Positions 43,632 to 53,918 of a DNA stretch of 64,000 nt are shown here, one piece after another (the stretch's first letter is position 1; the number at the start of each line of letters is the position of its first letter). The notes beneath the pieces were generated by a model. That model saw nothing but the letters and a program-made list of their open reading frames with translations. It did not search any database and was not told where the DNA came from. Source of the stretch: Timema cristinae. Lineage: Eukaryota > Arthropoda > Insecta > Phasmatodea > Timematidae. The position numbers and the translations under genes are program-made. Where the stretch lies: NCBI GenBank assembly GCA_039000515.1, contig JBCFYV010011172.1, positions 75,323,250 through 75,387,249 on the forward strand. The letters are read 5' to 3'.

Positions 43632-43784
43632 ATAAATATTATTATTATTATTTAGCACCGCGTCTTACTACCCGTTCGGGTTATACGCACTTACGCTAAT
43701 GTGTAATGGTAGGTGATTGTGAGATGAAATGAAGGACCTACAGTTTAACGTGGAATCCGAACCACGGTGGCGGCCTGGCATTCC
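43632..43784 (-). mobile_element. SINE type A, 5'-truncated
   Basis: An ATT tract, tail and partial body end at GGCGGCCTGGCATTCC. CAACAAA flanks both sides (43625-43631 and 43785-43791). Confidence 0.82.
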
Positions 43785-43849
43785 CAACAAACGAAACATT
43801 AGAGTTTGTAACTTTCAAGTATAATTAAATATCCAAAGGGATATTGTAG

Positions 43850-44045
43850 CACTTCTGAATTAACATCTGCGATGAAATCATACATAAAATGGAATAACCA
43901 TGAACCGGAATAACTCCTGCATTATTATGAAACCTATTCTGGAATAACACTTGCACTGAAATAATACCTCCTAGCACCTGCACCGAAAAACCCTTGCATC
44001 TAAATAACATCTTCCTTGAATGGCACCTGCACCAGGTAACGCTGG
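43850..44045. repeat. Degenerate ~17-bp tandem repeat
   Basis: Units resemble TGGAATAACACCTGCACC, with about ten diverged repetitions. Confidence 0.5.
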
Positions 44046-44564
44046 CGATATGTGGCACCGATCCGGCCCCGTTTTACCATTAGATAGTGGCCAAAACCTA
44101 CACGTATTTATTTACCAGTTTTATCTCGTCTCTAAACCACTCATGGCTATTAGTCTCTCCTGAAATACCAAAGAACAACTTCAGTAGCTCGTACTAACAT
44201 TGTGTGGACTTGACCTTTGCTGAGTTGCCAAGGTGAGCCGCAACCAGTGTTCCTGGCAGGCACAGTAATTATGTACAAAGTAGTTTCCTGATTGTGCACA
44301 AAATGATGACGTAAGATTCGTGATCAGACCTTATCGAGACACAAACACGCTAAACTGCACCATGAATAACTTGGAGACCAGAGACCCGTTTCAGTGGTCA
44401 AATGGTCTAGGGCAGAGTTTAGAGGGTGATATTCAACCTGATGTATGACGTACCCCGGGGGTGCACTAAGAAACCTTAGGGGGGACGCAAATTAAAAATA
44501 TATATAAAGTGCACACATAAAATTAGATATTTTACATTTAAAACTTGTTATTTAATAAACTACT
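44046..44564. other. Intergenic DNA
   Basis: No gene is recognised. Confidence 0.4.
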
Positions 44565-44566
44565 TT

Positions 44567-44815
44567 ACCCGCCTCGGTGGAGTAGTTAGCTAACGCTCTA
44601 GTTTCGTGTTGAGCTCGACTGCTGAGGACGGGGAGATCAAGGTTCAAATCTCGCTCCGGTCAAATGGGGATGGTTTTTCCTAAATGATTTTCCACTCTCC
44701 CTCCATGCAAATACGGGTTCACTCCCTCTAAATTCAACCTTCCCAATTCCTAACCCATTAGCGTAATTAGGACTTAAATGTATAATCCGAACGGGTAGTA
44801 AGACTCTGTGCTAAA
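44567..44815 (+). mobile_element. SINE type B, full length
   Basis: Head CGCCTCGGTGGAGTAGTTAG, B box GGTTCAAATCTCG, body and tail CGAACGGGTAGTAAGACTCT. Confidence 0.85.
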
Positions 44816-44984
44816 TAAAATGTACAGTACTGTGGCTGTAATTATTTATTTTAATTATTTTCAATCTCGATTACCAAATATGTATAACTTGCGTTACGCA
44901 CCAATAACTATGGGGCTACGAAGTTGAAGATAAATTATATTTGGGGGTTGGGGGTACGCGAGCGAAAAATGTTTAATACCATTG

Positions 44985-45215
44985 ATCTAAGGAGTCACTC
45001 TTGTAATAGACTGGACTACGGATAATGGGTAGATTGTGTCTTGAAACTTGTTGGGGTGTACAGTGGGTGGGTGTTTTTCCTTATGGTTTCCCACTCTCCC
45101 TCCGTGCAAATGCGGGCGCAAGTTCAATATTCCTCAAACCTAACAAATTAACATAATTAATTATGTATATATGCGTATAGTCAGAACGACTAGTAAGACA
45201 CGGAGCTAAAAATAA
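44985..45215 (+). mobile_element. Degenerate SINE type C
   Basis: Head remnant GTCACTCTTGTAATAGACTG, body CTCCGTGCAAATGCGGGCGC and tail CAGAACGACTAGTAAGACAC. Confidence 0.6.
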
Positions 45216-45325
45216 AATAAAGAAAAACGTGGGATAAGTTAAACAGAGAAAAACTCTTCACTACCATGAATGGCAGGGATTGTACAACGGTGATGTAAAC
45301 TTATTCGTGAATATTAGAAAATACC

Positions 45326-45582
45326 TGCTTCGGTGGCCACATGGTCTAAGGCGTCACTCTCATAATATAATAGTGACTAGACTACCGAGGATAGGAAGAT
45401 CTAGATCGAATACTGGTCGAGTGCTCTGAGAGGGGTTTTCCCTAGATTGTTTTCCATTTTACCTCCACGCAAATGTGGGTACGCTTACTCTAAATTCAGC
45501 CTTCCTCATCCTTAACTCATTAGCGTAATTAGTAGGTTTGCATATGAGTGTAGCTTGAACAAGTAGTAGATGCAGTGCTATA
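45326..45582 (+). mobile_element. SINE type C, full length
   Basis: The class II-like head CTTCGGTGGCCACATGGTCT, a mutated B box (AGATCGAATACTGG), body and a diverged tail GAACAAGTAGTAGATGCAGT. Confidence 0.78.
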
Positions 45583-46544
45583 CATATTATATATTAGAAC
45601 ATCAAAGCTTCCTTGGTGTAAGACAATTATTTTAAGCCCTTAATGAACATTATGTATCTAGATACCAATGTTTACTAAGTGCTTAAAATAAAGTTTGATG
45701 TTTAGGAAATGACGTAGCCATAGTAAAAACCCGGTAGGAGAAACAGCAATGATCTTTTTTCAAACGTTACTGAAACTAATTTCATATAGTGATACGTCAA
45801 GCTATGAGATATGCAGATGTCATTTTTTTTTACATATTATAAATAGTCCTGCCTCTAAAATATTACTAACGTATATATTCAAAATGACTATCAAGTTTAC
45901 CGCACATAAACATTTTTTTTTTCTAAACTGTCCTTCCTACCAAGCTGCTTCTGTACATGTTCGCTAGAATTTATTGTTTTGGTATCCAAGCTCTAAAAGC
46001 AATCATTCTAATTGTTATCACGGGACTTGGTGCCTTGCTGACGCTCTAAAGCACATCATAGCAACCTGTTCCTGCCTCCTCAAGGCTGCCAAGAAAATGA
46101 AAGTATGTTGTAATAAATAACCAAAGACTGAAATAGGCTAACCCCTCTGTCCCTAGACCAATCCTTAGCCCAGTTACACAAACAGTGTTCTAATCACCCC
46201 CTATCCCCCTTTCCCCACCCACCTTGCTCCAGTAACCATCCCCTCGGTTCATTTGGTAACGTCACACCCCTCAAATTGGGTACGAGCTTACAGAATCTTC
46301 TGACCTTGAGCTCTAGTGGTTGCTTAGCTGTTGAAGTGTTTCTCGGGGCTGAGTCAAGTTCGTCTGATTGTAAGCGCGTTTTTTAATTTAAATTTAAAAA
46401 AAAGTGATTTGAGGAGAATCATATAATTGTGGTTAGCGAATGTCCTTGTATCCACCATGGAGACAAGCTAATACCTGTGATAACAAAGGACTCTCGAACG
46501 TAAGTAGTGAGGTTTAGTTATACTAGAATTACCATAAGGCACGG
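45583..46544. other. Intergenic DNA
   Basis: A GC-richer, pyrimidine-rich patch lies at about 46020-46350 with no recognisable coding motif. No gene is supported. Confidence 0.4.
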
Positions 46545-46607
46545 TACTAGGATGACACTATGACATAGCACCAAAATAGGGTAGTCCTTAAGATGGTTCA
46601 ATGATAT

Positions 46608-46815
46608 AGCTTTCATTTATTTGAGGTATTAAAAGTGTACTTTATGAACCGACTGATTATATCAGCACACAACTTATGAAATAAATTAAATCCACAACAA
46701 ACACAACACCCAGCCATCCGGCATTTCAGCAATGATATATTTTTTTTTCGGTCATGGCAGGAATCAAACAGGGATCCATAGCTCATTAGACAGACACGTT
46801 ACTTACTGAGATAAA
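46608..46815 (-). mobile_element. SINE type D, near full length
   Basis: Minus strand: head TCAGTAAGTAACGTGTCTGT, B-box region TGTTTGATTCCTGCC, body, and the end ATATAATCAGTCGGTTCATA with the tail also seen at 34655. Confidence 0.6.
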
Positions 46816-46859
46816 ATGTCGGACTACATCAATATAGTATTAATAAACAATATTAGTAT

Positions 46860-47370
46860 GTCAGATGATAAAATACAGCATTAGGATGGTACTATTACAT
46901 AGTACTAAAGCATAGTATTATAATTGTACATATCACGCAGGCATAGAATTAGGATGATACTATTACATAGTACTAAAGCACAGTAGTATAATTGTACTTT
47001 TGTATAGTGCTCAAGTATACAACTAGGATCACATAGTAAAGTACTAAAACATAGCACTAGGATGGTACTGTTGCATAGTACTAAAGGCACAACACAAGAA
47101 TTGAACTATTACCTAGTATTAATGTACAGTACTAGGATTGTACTTATATATTATACTAAGGAACAGTACGAAGATTGTCATAAGACAAAGCAATAAGTAT
47201 TCTGTTGAAATTCTCAAATAGCACTGAAACAAAGTAATAAGAAGGCACAGTACTTGGATGGCACTATAATATATTATTAAGGTACAGTACTAGAATAGTA
47301 TCATGATTTTGTACTAAGAAACAGTACTAGTATGTTCACTCACAGTTCACATGACATTGCACTAAGGAAC
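46860..47370. repeat. Degenerate ~35-38-bp minisatellite rich in GTACTA/TAGTAC
   Basis: Phrases such as TAGGATGGTACTATTACATA followed by GTACTAAAGCACAGTA recur about a dozen times with drift. Related isolated phrases start at about 46545. Confidence 0.7.
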
Positions 47371-47379
47371 ATTTAATTA

Positions 47380-47575
47380 ATTAATTTTAGGGTTGGATAT
47401 CTAATATCAAAAAAGCCTCGGGGCAACCCTCTGAAAACCCTAGATACCAAGTTTTAGCCCAATTGGCAAAATAGTTTAGGCTCTAGTTGGAGGTACAAAC
47501 AGACAGACAGACGGGAATTCAAAAAACACTTTTTTTTATTTTTTTAAATGTCGAAATCCATCAAAATATTGAGTT
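47380..47575 (-). repeat. Palindromic-end repeat family, interrupted by a SINE
   Basis: The minus strand carries the family blocks (TGTCTGTCTGTTTGTACCTC, CCAATTGGGCTAAAACTTGG). The sequence resumes after the SINE at 47877 with GACGACCACAATACCTTATC. Confidence 0.6.
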
Positions 47576-47586
47576 CAATTTTTTTT

Positions 47587-47865
47587 ATTATTATTATTAG
47601 CACCGCGTCTTACTACCCGTTCGGGTTATACGCACTTACGCTAATGTGCAATGGTAGGGTGATTGCGAGATGAAATGGAGGACCTACAGTTTAACGTGGA
47701 ATCCGAACCACGGTGGAGGCCTGGCATTCCCCACATTCACAAGATGTCTTGTCAGAGGTGAAGGAAGGGTTTGGAAATCAGATAAATCTGTGCTGGGACC
47801 AGGATTGAACCCCGGCCGCCAGCACAGAAGTCTGACACCTTACCCCTAGACCACCAGGTCACCAA
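47587..47865 (-). mobile_element. SINE type A, full length with tRNA head and target duplication
   Basis: The minus strand starts GGTGACCTGGTGGTCTAGGG, has B box GGTTCAATCC, the type A body and tail, and a (TAA)n tract. CAATTTTTTTT flanks both sides (47576-47586 and 47866-47876). The head resembles Glu/Asp-type tRNA starts. Confidence 0.92.
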
Positions 47866-47954
47866 CAATTTTTTTTTTTGACGACCACAATACCTTATCT
47901 ACCTGTAAGATAGCGAGCAAAAAAAAAAGTATCATCGCAAAAATTAGATGCGTT

Positions 47955-48380
47955 TACTCTTTTACTTTCTCATATTAAGAGAAAGTAGTGTAATCGTGAA
48001 TACAAAACTATCTCGAGATGTTGGTGAATCTTCACGTTTTATGAGAACCCAAACCCAAAAAAAGTAAACTTTACAATATGTCTTTGTCCCCATTTTTGTC
48101 GTATATCTATATATATACCTGGCCACGGATACAAAACGGCTTGATGTATTTTGTTCAAATGTTATGTTTAGATTGTATAGGTCTTTTGCTCAAGACCATG
48201 TTTTAAATTTTTTCCTAGCCCTCAAACTAAGGGTAGTTTACTGATGCTGATTTTTCAAAATTCGAGCTATTTTAAAAAGTGCTTCTAAAGATTAAGCTCT
48301 AACTGGGTATTTTGGAGTATTTTACATGACAAATTGCAGTGAATATTTTTTATAGCATTTTGCTTAAGGGTAGTTTATTA
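47955..48380 (+). repeat. Palindromic-end repeat family, copy with intact end
   Basis: It begins TACTTTCTCATATTAAGAGA and completes the palindrome with AAGTAG. GTTGGTGAATCTTCACGTTT, a TGTCTTTGTCCCC block, GGCCACGGATACAAAACGGC and TTGATGTATTTTGTTCAAAT follow. The same order occurs at 60183 and, inverted, at 19495. Confidence 0.65.
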
Positions 48381-48412
48381 ATGACTTTTATTTGTTCTTT
48401 TATTCGTAAAGT

Positions 48413-48610
48413 GGTAGCTCAGTTGGTAGCGTGACTGTCTACTGAGCTAAGGCTCCCAGGTTTGATTCCCGACATGACAAAAAAAATCATTGTTGAAATA
48501 TGGGTTCACCCTTTCACATTGATGAATTAATGGCCAGGGACTGGATGCTGTACCTGTCTTAGTTTTAAGTAAGATTAAAAGGCATATGAAGCTAAGACCA
48601 GCCTATCCAG
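48413..48610 (+). mobile_element. SINE type D, head and body
   Basis: The head GTGGTAGCTCAGTTGGTAGC has a perfect A box (TAGCTCAGTTGG) and a B box GGTTTGATTCC. The body GGCCAGGGACTGGATGCTGT is shared with 34580. Confidence 0.75.
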
Positions 48611-48744
48611 CCGGTAGTGTAAAATATATATTTTGAATAGAAAACAGCCATAGGCTGGGAACAGTAATGGATGTAAAATTCGTAAAGTGTGTATATCTGG
48701 AACGCGAGTTAAGAGCAGTGTTTTTGCAATTTTTATAGCAAAAC

Positions 48745-49033
48745 CCAAGTGGCCTGCCGGTCTAGGGTTAAGGTGTCCGACTTCTGTGTTGGGAGTCCGG
48801 GGTTCAATCCTCGGTCCCGGCACAGATTTATCTGATTGCCAAACCCTTCCAATCTCTGACAAGACGTGTGTCTATCACAACTTGTGAATGTGTAGATTGC
48901 CAGGCCTCCACCGTGGTTCGGATCTCACGTTAAACTGTAGATCCTCCATTTCATCTCTCAATCACCCTACCATTACACATTAGCGTAAGTACGTACAACC
49001 CGAATGGGTAGTAAGACGCGGTGCTAATAATAA
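48745..49033 (+). mobile_element. SINE type A, full length with tRNA head and 11-bp target duplication
   Basis: Head AGTGGCCTGCCGGTCTAGGG, B box GGTTCAATCC, type A body, tail and a short (TAA)n. TATAGCAAAAC flanks both sides (48734-48744 and 49034-49044). Confidence 0.92.
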
Positions 49034-49044
49034 TATAGCAAAAC

Positions 49045-49952
49045 ACTTTTTTGCAAAATTAAATAAAGCTTCGGTACAAACATAGAGCTTAATTTTCTTC
49101 ACATGTTTATGTCAACAAATCCTGAATATCCATCATGAGCATAGCTGAATTATATGATAAACTTTTTAAATGAAGAGAAAAATTCATGAAATTCCAGGAC
49201 ATCCTTCACAGATATTCAAGAACTGTTGATAGCACCACGTGAATAAAATTAAACTAAATGTTTCTACTGGAGAGTTATTATTTGATTTATTTTTACCACA
49301 AAATTACCAATTTATTAAGTCAGTTGCATTTAATAGATTTGCCACTTATGTTTATAGAAAACGATGTTATTCCCTTATTAGACTATGAATTTAATATTGA
49401 CAGATTTGCTAAACTTAAAAGAGAGAAAAGTTACATTCTAAAATGATTATGTAAAAGTATACCGAATTATGAGGATTTCTTTTTTTGTGTTTTTTTTAAC
49501 AAAAAATATTTTGTTTATATATATATGTTTATTATAAATTATTTAATAATACTAAAAGTGACACAGAGTGTGATTTTATACCACAAGAGTGAATGATTTT
49601 TTTCTTGCAAGCATTTTTGTTTAGTCAAAAAATAATAAATGTTGTATTTTTCAATTCGTGTATTTTAGTTTAACATACTTAAAAATACACTATTCTAAAT
49701 AAAAGGTTGGTGGGGGATATGCGCCTCAGAATCAGGTTCTGCTTGGGGGGCCTCCCTCATTGGGGTCAGATGATTAGTACAATTAGTGTCATTGGCGAAC
49801 CCAGAGATCTATCTTGGGATATATGGGGGATAGTCTACAATCAAAATTCAGGTCTAGTGAGTCTATTAAGCCTGTTATGTTTCCAATTGGGATTTTCAAG
49901 TGCAGTTTTAATGTGTACGCGTTTAAACCTTTTTAAAATCAAGTTATAAACG
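49045..49952. other. AT-rich intergenic DNA, partly duplicated at 50.5 kb
   Basis: Phrases near 49060-49230 (TTTTCTTCACATGTTTATGT, CAACAAATCCTGAATATCCA) recur near 50535-50690, so an old ~200-bp duplication exists. There is no gene. Confidence 0.45.
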
Positions 49953-49963
49953 TGGTCCATATA

Positions 49964-50242
49964 TATATATATATATATATATTTCAGTTTTTATTTAGCA
50001 CCGCGTCTTACTACCCGTTCGGGTTATATGCTTAAGTACTAATTACACTAATGGATTAGAAATTGGGAAGGTTGAATTAAAGGAAGTGAACCCGCATTTG
50101 CGTGGAGGGAGAGTGGAAAACAATTTAGGAACACCCCTCCCCCCCAGTTCACCCGACCGAGATTCGAACCTCGATCTCCCCGTCCTCAGCAGTCGAGCTC
50201 AACACGACAAGCGCGTTAGCCAACTACGCCATCGAGGCGGGT
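49964..50242 (-). mobile_element. SINE type B with TA-rich tail and 11-bp target duplication
   Basis: The full type B core lies at 49998-50240. TGGTCCATATA flanks both sides (49953-49963 and 50243-50253), so the tail tract between 49964 and 49997, including (TA)n, was part of the insertion or expanded after it. Confidence 0.88.
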
Positions 50243-50253
50243 TGGTCCATATA

Positions 50254-50949
50254 AATAGACTCTTTTTCAGCTCTATATCTTATAGTTGTATTTAATTTCT
50301 TTTAGTTTGGTAATAATGTTAGTATTAATTAATGTTAGTATGTTAATTTAGAATATAAAAAGGTAATATTCAATATTTAGATTTGTTTTTCTTATTTATT
50401 TTGATTCTTATTTAATTAAGGTCGAATGGAGGGTACGCGAGAAAAGGCCACTGCTTTGGCAGTTTTTTATGGCAAAACTTTTTTTGGCTAAAATAAATAA
50501 AATATTGCTCCATTACAAACAAAGAGTTTAATTTTCTTCAAATGTTGATATCAACAAATCTTGATTATCCATCATTAGCATAACTGAATTAGATGATAAA
50601 CTTTTTAAATGAAATAAAATAGTTGGCATTAAATTCTAGGACACCCTTGAAAGATATTCAATAAATTTTCGGGTTACCATGTGAATAAAATTAAAGTCTG
50701 CGTTTGTACTAGAGCAATATTTCATTTATTTGAGCCAAAAAAATATTTTTCCAAAAAAACTGCAAATCAGTTTCTTTTCCTCTTATCCCCTTTCGTCCCA
50801 CTTTAATTAGTTAAGAATAGATTAGGATAATATGATTAGTTACAGACTTATCAGCTTAGATCACCGGTGCTGGTGATCTCTTTTGTTATTCCTGCTACCC
50901 GGGTAGTCAATCCAAGATGCTGGTCACTTTTTGATTTTACTTATTCTTA
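50254..50949. other. AT-rich intergenic DNA
   Basis: It contains the second copy of the ~200-bp duplication mentioned at 49045. No gene is recognised. Confidence 0.4.
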
Positions 50950-51180
50950 CCCGCATCGGTAATAACATCTACTAAATGCCAGGTTCACCTTGTCTAGTTT
51001 CTCGGTAACGGAGAGGTTGGGGCTCGAATCCTGGTCGGATTTCTTGAGGCTGTTTTTTGCTTAATGTTTTCCCATTATTTAGCCACTCAAATGCGGATTG
51101 ATTTCTTCTGAAATCGACCTTCCCCGTCTCTACTCTATCAGTAAAAACATTCGGATAGCCTGGTAAGGTAACAATATGAT
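50950..51180 (+). mobile_element. Degenerate SINE type C
   Basis: Head CCGCATCGGTAATAACATCT, B box GGCTCGAATCCTGG, body CACTCAAATGCGGATTGATT and a decayed tail, about 120 bp upstream of the next gene. Confidence 0.55.
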
Positions 51181-51299
51181 ATAAAACAATAAAAACTTGT
51201 GTTTGTGGTGTTACTTGAGTAGTAAGTCCAAGGGGCTAAGGTTGAGGTAAGATCTGTGAGAGCTTGGATTGTTTCCAGACATCTGCTGAATACTGCAGC

Positions 51300-52601
51300 A
51301 TGCCCTCACTGGCGGTGCTACTCTTGGTAGCCTCCACGGCGCTGAGCGATGCCCTCCCGATGTTCCACTGGCCGATACAAATCGATGAAACGTTGGCGAT
51401 TTCGCTGACAGAAGGGGAGATGATGTTTACGTCTCTTGTCAGAGCCAACCTCCGGACCAACACCTCGGAGGAGACCACCCTGGAGGATATATTCTTCAGC
51501 GCTGATGAGAGAACCAGTGTCAGATTGTACAACCTCCATTTGATTTCCATCCCCCGCCTGAAGATGGTCGAGGTCGTCCCTGACCTGTCACTCCTGAACC
51601 TCGCCATCAGCTTTAGGGTGGACCAGCTCGACATCCGAGGGGACTGTGGCGATCATGATAGGGGGAACATCAGTGTGACTTTGAAAGATACATTGGTGTC
51701 TGGGATCGTAGGACTGACTCTAGATGGTGACACGTTCCAAGCCCTCAACGTGGAGCTCTTGTATGACCCTCAAGAGGTCGTCGTGAAGGTGTTCTACAAG
51801 CGAGCTGAAGGTGAAATGATAAGCGAGGAGTTCTTGAGTGACAGCGTGATCGGGTCACTGGCTCAACCCTTCTTCTCCGACTTGACCTACCAGTTCGACA
51901 AGCTGTTTGAGCGAAAGTTGACTGCCATCTTAGCCAAACTACCTATAAACAGTATCCTAGAGGACCCCGAGGCTGTCACATCTTTCAAGGGTTACGCGGA
52001 AGAACTTTCGGAGACACTTAACAACGTGGCCGACTCTCTTTTGGATATTGTTAGAGCTGATATGAAGAACAGTGGACATATCCTTGTGGAAGATTTTCAT
52101 CAGGACTATGACCAACATGTTGGTGAAGGCGTCAAAATGAGGGTGGGTTTCCAAGCTGAGAGAGGTTGGTTCGAAAGTTTAACGAGTATACAAAGGAACA
52201 CGGACGTGACTGTAGTAAGGAATCAGTCATCATTTACGGTCAGCTTCACGCTAAGTCTACGAACAATGGACGTCGGCTACGAGGTTAGGTTCCAAGGTTC
52301 CTCTCTCGAGGGACAAGTGAAGGGCCACGTCGGCGTCAACACCTTTTCCTTCAAGACGACCTTAGACATCGGGGATGGGGGCTGCGTGACGAGTTTGTGT
52401 GAGTTGAGGCTGGGGCAGTTTGGAGACGTGAGGGTGGAACTGTTTGAGTTGGGAGAGCTGGAGGGATTGAGTTCGAGGATCAGCTCGAGAATCATAGGAC
52501 AGTTAAAGGGCAGTGTCTTGCATGATGTGGAACTGAGACTGACTAACTCTGTGGTTGCGGCTCTGGACCTGTTCCACTGCGCTCAGAACTTGTCGAGATA
52601 G
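51300..52601 (+). CDS. Secreted JHBP/takeout/group-7-allergen-like (TULIP) lipid-binding protein, 433 aa
   Basis: The ATG at 51300 has A at -3 and begins MPSLAVLLLVASTALSDA, a signal peptide; the frame upstream has no ATG. The mature part looks like two TULIP-type halves. In the first, alternating strands run through ISVTLKDTLVSGIVGLTLDG and LNVELLYDPQEVVVKV. In the second they run through MRVGFQAERGWFESLTSIQR, GYEVRFQGSSLEGQVKGHVG and GQFGDVRVELFELGELEGL, with a final amphipathic helix ending in a Cys. The second half follows the pattern of insect/mite group 7 allergen-like proteins, which bind hydrophobic ligands. Cys in RGDCGD, GGCVTSLC and FHCAQ and four N-x-S/T sites fit secretion. No intron interrupts it; TTGTTTCCAG at 51269-51278 is a good splice acceptor and may mark a 5' UTR intron. 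The coding region is clearly more GC-rich than its surroundings. Ligand and role are unknown. Confidence 0.7.
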   Translation: MPSLAVLLLVASTALSDALPMFHWPIQIDETLAISLTEGEMMFTSLVRANLRTNTSEETTLEDIFFSADERTSVRLYNLHLISIPRLKMVEVVPDLSLLNLAISFRVDQLDIRGDCGDHDRGNISVTLKDTLVSGIVGLTLDGDTFQALNVELLYDPQEVVVKVFYKRAEGEMISEEFLSDSVIGSLAQPFFSDLTYQFDKLFERKLTAILAKLPINSILEDPEAVTSFKGYAEELSETLNNVADSLLDIVRADMKNSGHILVEDFHQDYDQHVGEGVKMRVGFQAERGWFESLTSIQRNTDVTVVRNQSSFTVSFTLSLRTMDVGYEVRFQGSSLEGQVKGHVGVNTFSFKTTLDIGDGGCVTSLCELRLGQFGDVRVELFELGELEGLSSRISSRIIGQLKGSVLHDVELRLTNSVVAALDLFHCAQNLSR

Positions 52602-52787
52602 TCCAAGGACAAACATATTGACACTTATGTTTAGATCTCCTAAAACTCTAAATTTAACTGAATTAGGTCATAGATATTATTCTACAAAACTACACATAAA
52701 CAAATGCATAGTGTTTTAAAAATAGTGATACACATCAAGTAATTTGATAATTTTTTTTGAAAAAGTTGTGTGATAAGATCTCTTTTT

Positions 52788-52975
52788 TTTTGCTTCACGT
52801 CTTACCACTCATTTTGACAATGTGCATTTATTTACACTAATATATTATGGTTGAGAAAGATTTAATTTGAAAAGAAATGTACTTGTACTTGAATGGAATG
52901 ATAGTGAGAAACCATTTTGGATAAGCTACTGTCAGTACATCCAGCCGGATTGTACTCACCTCTGTTTTTAACCCA
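52788..52975 (-). mobile_element. Degenerate SINE type C
   Basis: A weak tail (TTCACGTCTTACCACTCATT), body pieces and GTCAGTACATCCAGCCGGAT match type C in reverse. Confidence 0.5.
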
Positions 52976-53918
52976 TAGTTGAATGTAAAATAAAAAATAA
53001 TTTATTTTATACATTTTATTTTTTTAAAAAATTCTCTAAATCAATTATTGTAAATATGTTTTCAGGCATTCTATAAATACAAATAAAGATACTAGCAAAA
53101 TTGTGAGTGAAATATAATGGAAACTGATCATTGATGTTTCATATTTAAGCCAAACAACTGTTTTTAGTAAATAAATTATATTCATATTTGAGTTGTTGCA
53201 TAGCCTTAAGTTATTATTTATGCGCTGTTTTCCCATTATGAAATTTAGGGTAACTTTAAAAATGTACAACGTTATAACTTTTGAACATCAAGTCGTGTCT
53301 GCTCTACACAATTGTCGACTATGAATTCAACACATGCTCAGGGCTTTATAGTTGTACTTAATAGTTTTAAGATATTGTTAAACTTATTAGCTCTCTTAGA
53401 GATGAGTGTCACAAGCCCCAACAACCCTCCCCCTCCCTGGCGTGTCACTGGCTCTTATTGTTCTATATTATAAATAACCATAATGCTTTAAAACAAGAGG
53501 AAAATATAACATTATATTTTTTTTGTTATTACATTGATGAAACCATTATTTATGGCAGTAAAAAAAATCCTATTATAGGAGTAGGAGTCTGAATTTAAGA
53601 CAAACAATCATTTGACAAAAAAGATCTGTGAAAATCACTAGCAAATTTATTTTATCAGTAGATACATTAAAAGTCAGTTTTAAATGTTTTAAAAACAAAG
53701 AAAATATAATAGATTTTTTTAAATGTAAATAGCAAAAAATGTGGATATTTGTTATGAGGTATCAACACAAACCTAATAATACCAGGCCTAGGTCTAGAAA
53801 TCTGAAAAATAAAGACATTTTAGTCCAAGTTTGGCCTGCCACACTAAGAGCCTAGTCCCTCTGTAGAGCGTATAGAAGCCAGACTTGATCTCTTTCAGTT
53901 TCTGTGTGGAGGCAGGCC
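52976..53918. other. AT-rich intergenic DNA downstream of lysozyme gene 2
   Basis: No gene is recognised. A minus-strand AATAAA (TTTATT at 53646-53651 on the plus strand) lies about 270 bp past the stop of lysozyme gene 2 and could serve as its poly(A) signal. Confidence 0.45.

Noticed and set aside
48413..48485. Possible genuine tRNA gene (TAGCTCAGTTGG, GGTTTGATTCC)
   Set aside because: The acceptor stem does not pair and the sequence runs on into a body shared with another locus, so it is a type D SINE.
51236..52495. Minus-strand ORFs of 65-132 residues at the lipid-binding protein gene
   Set aside because: They are antisense shadows of the long plus-strand gene, without recognisable motifs.
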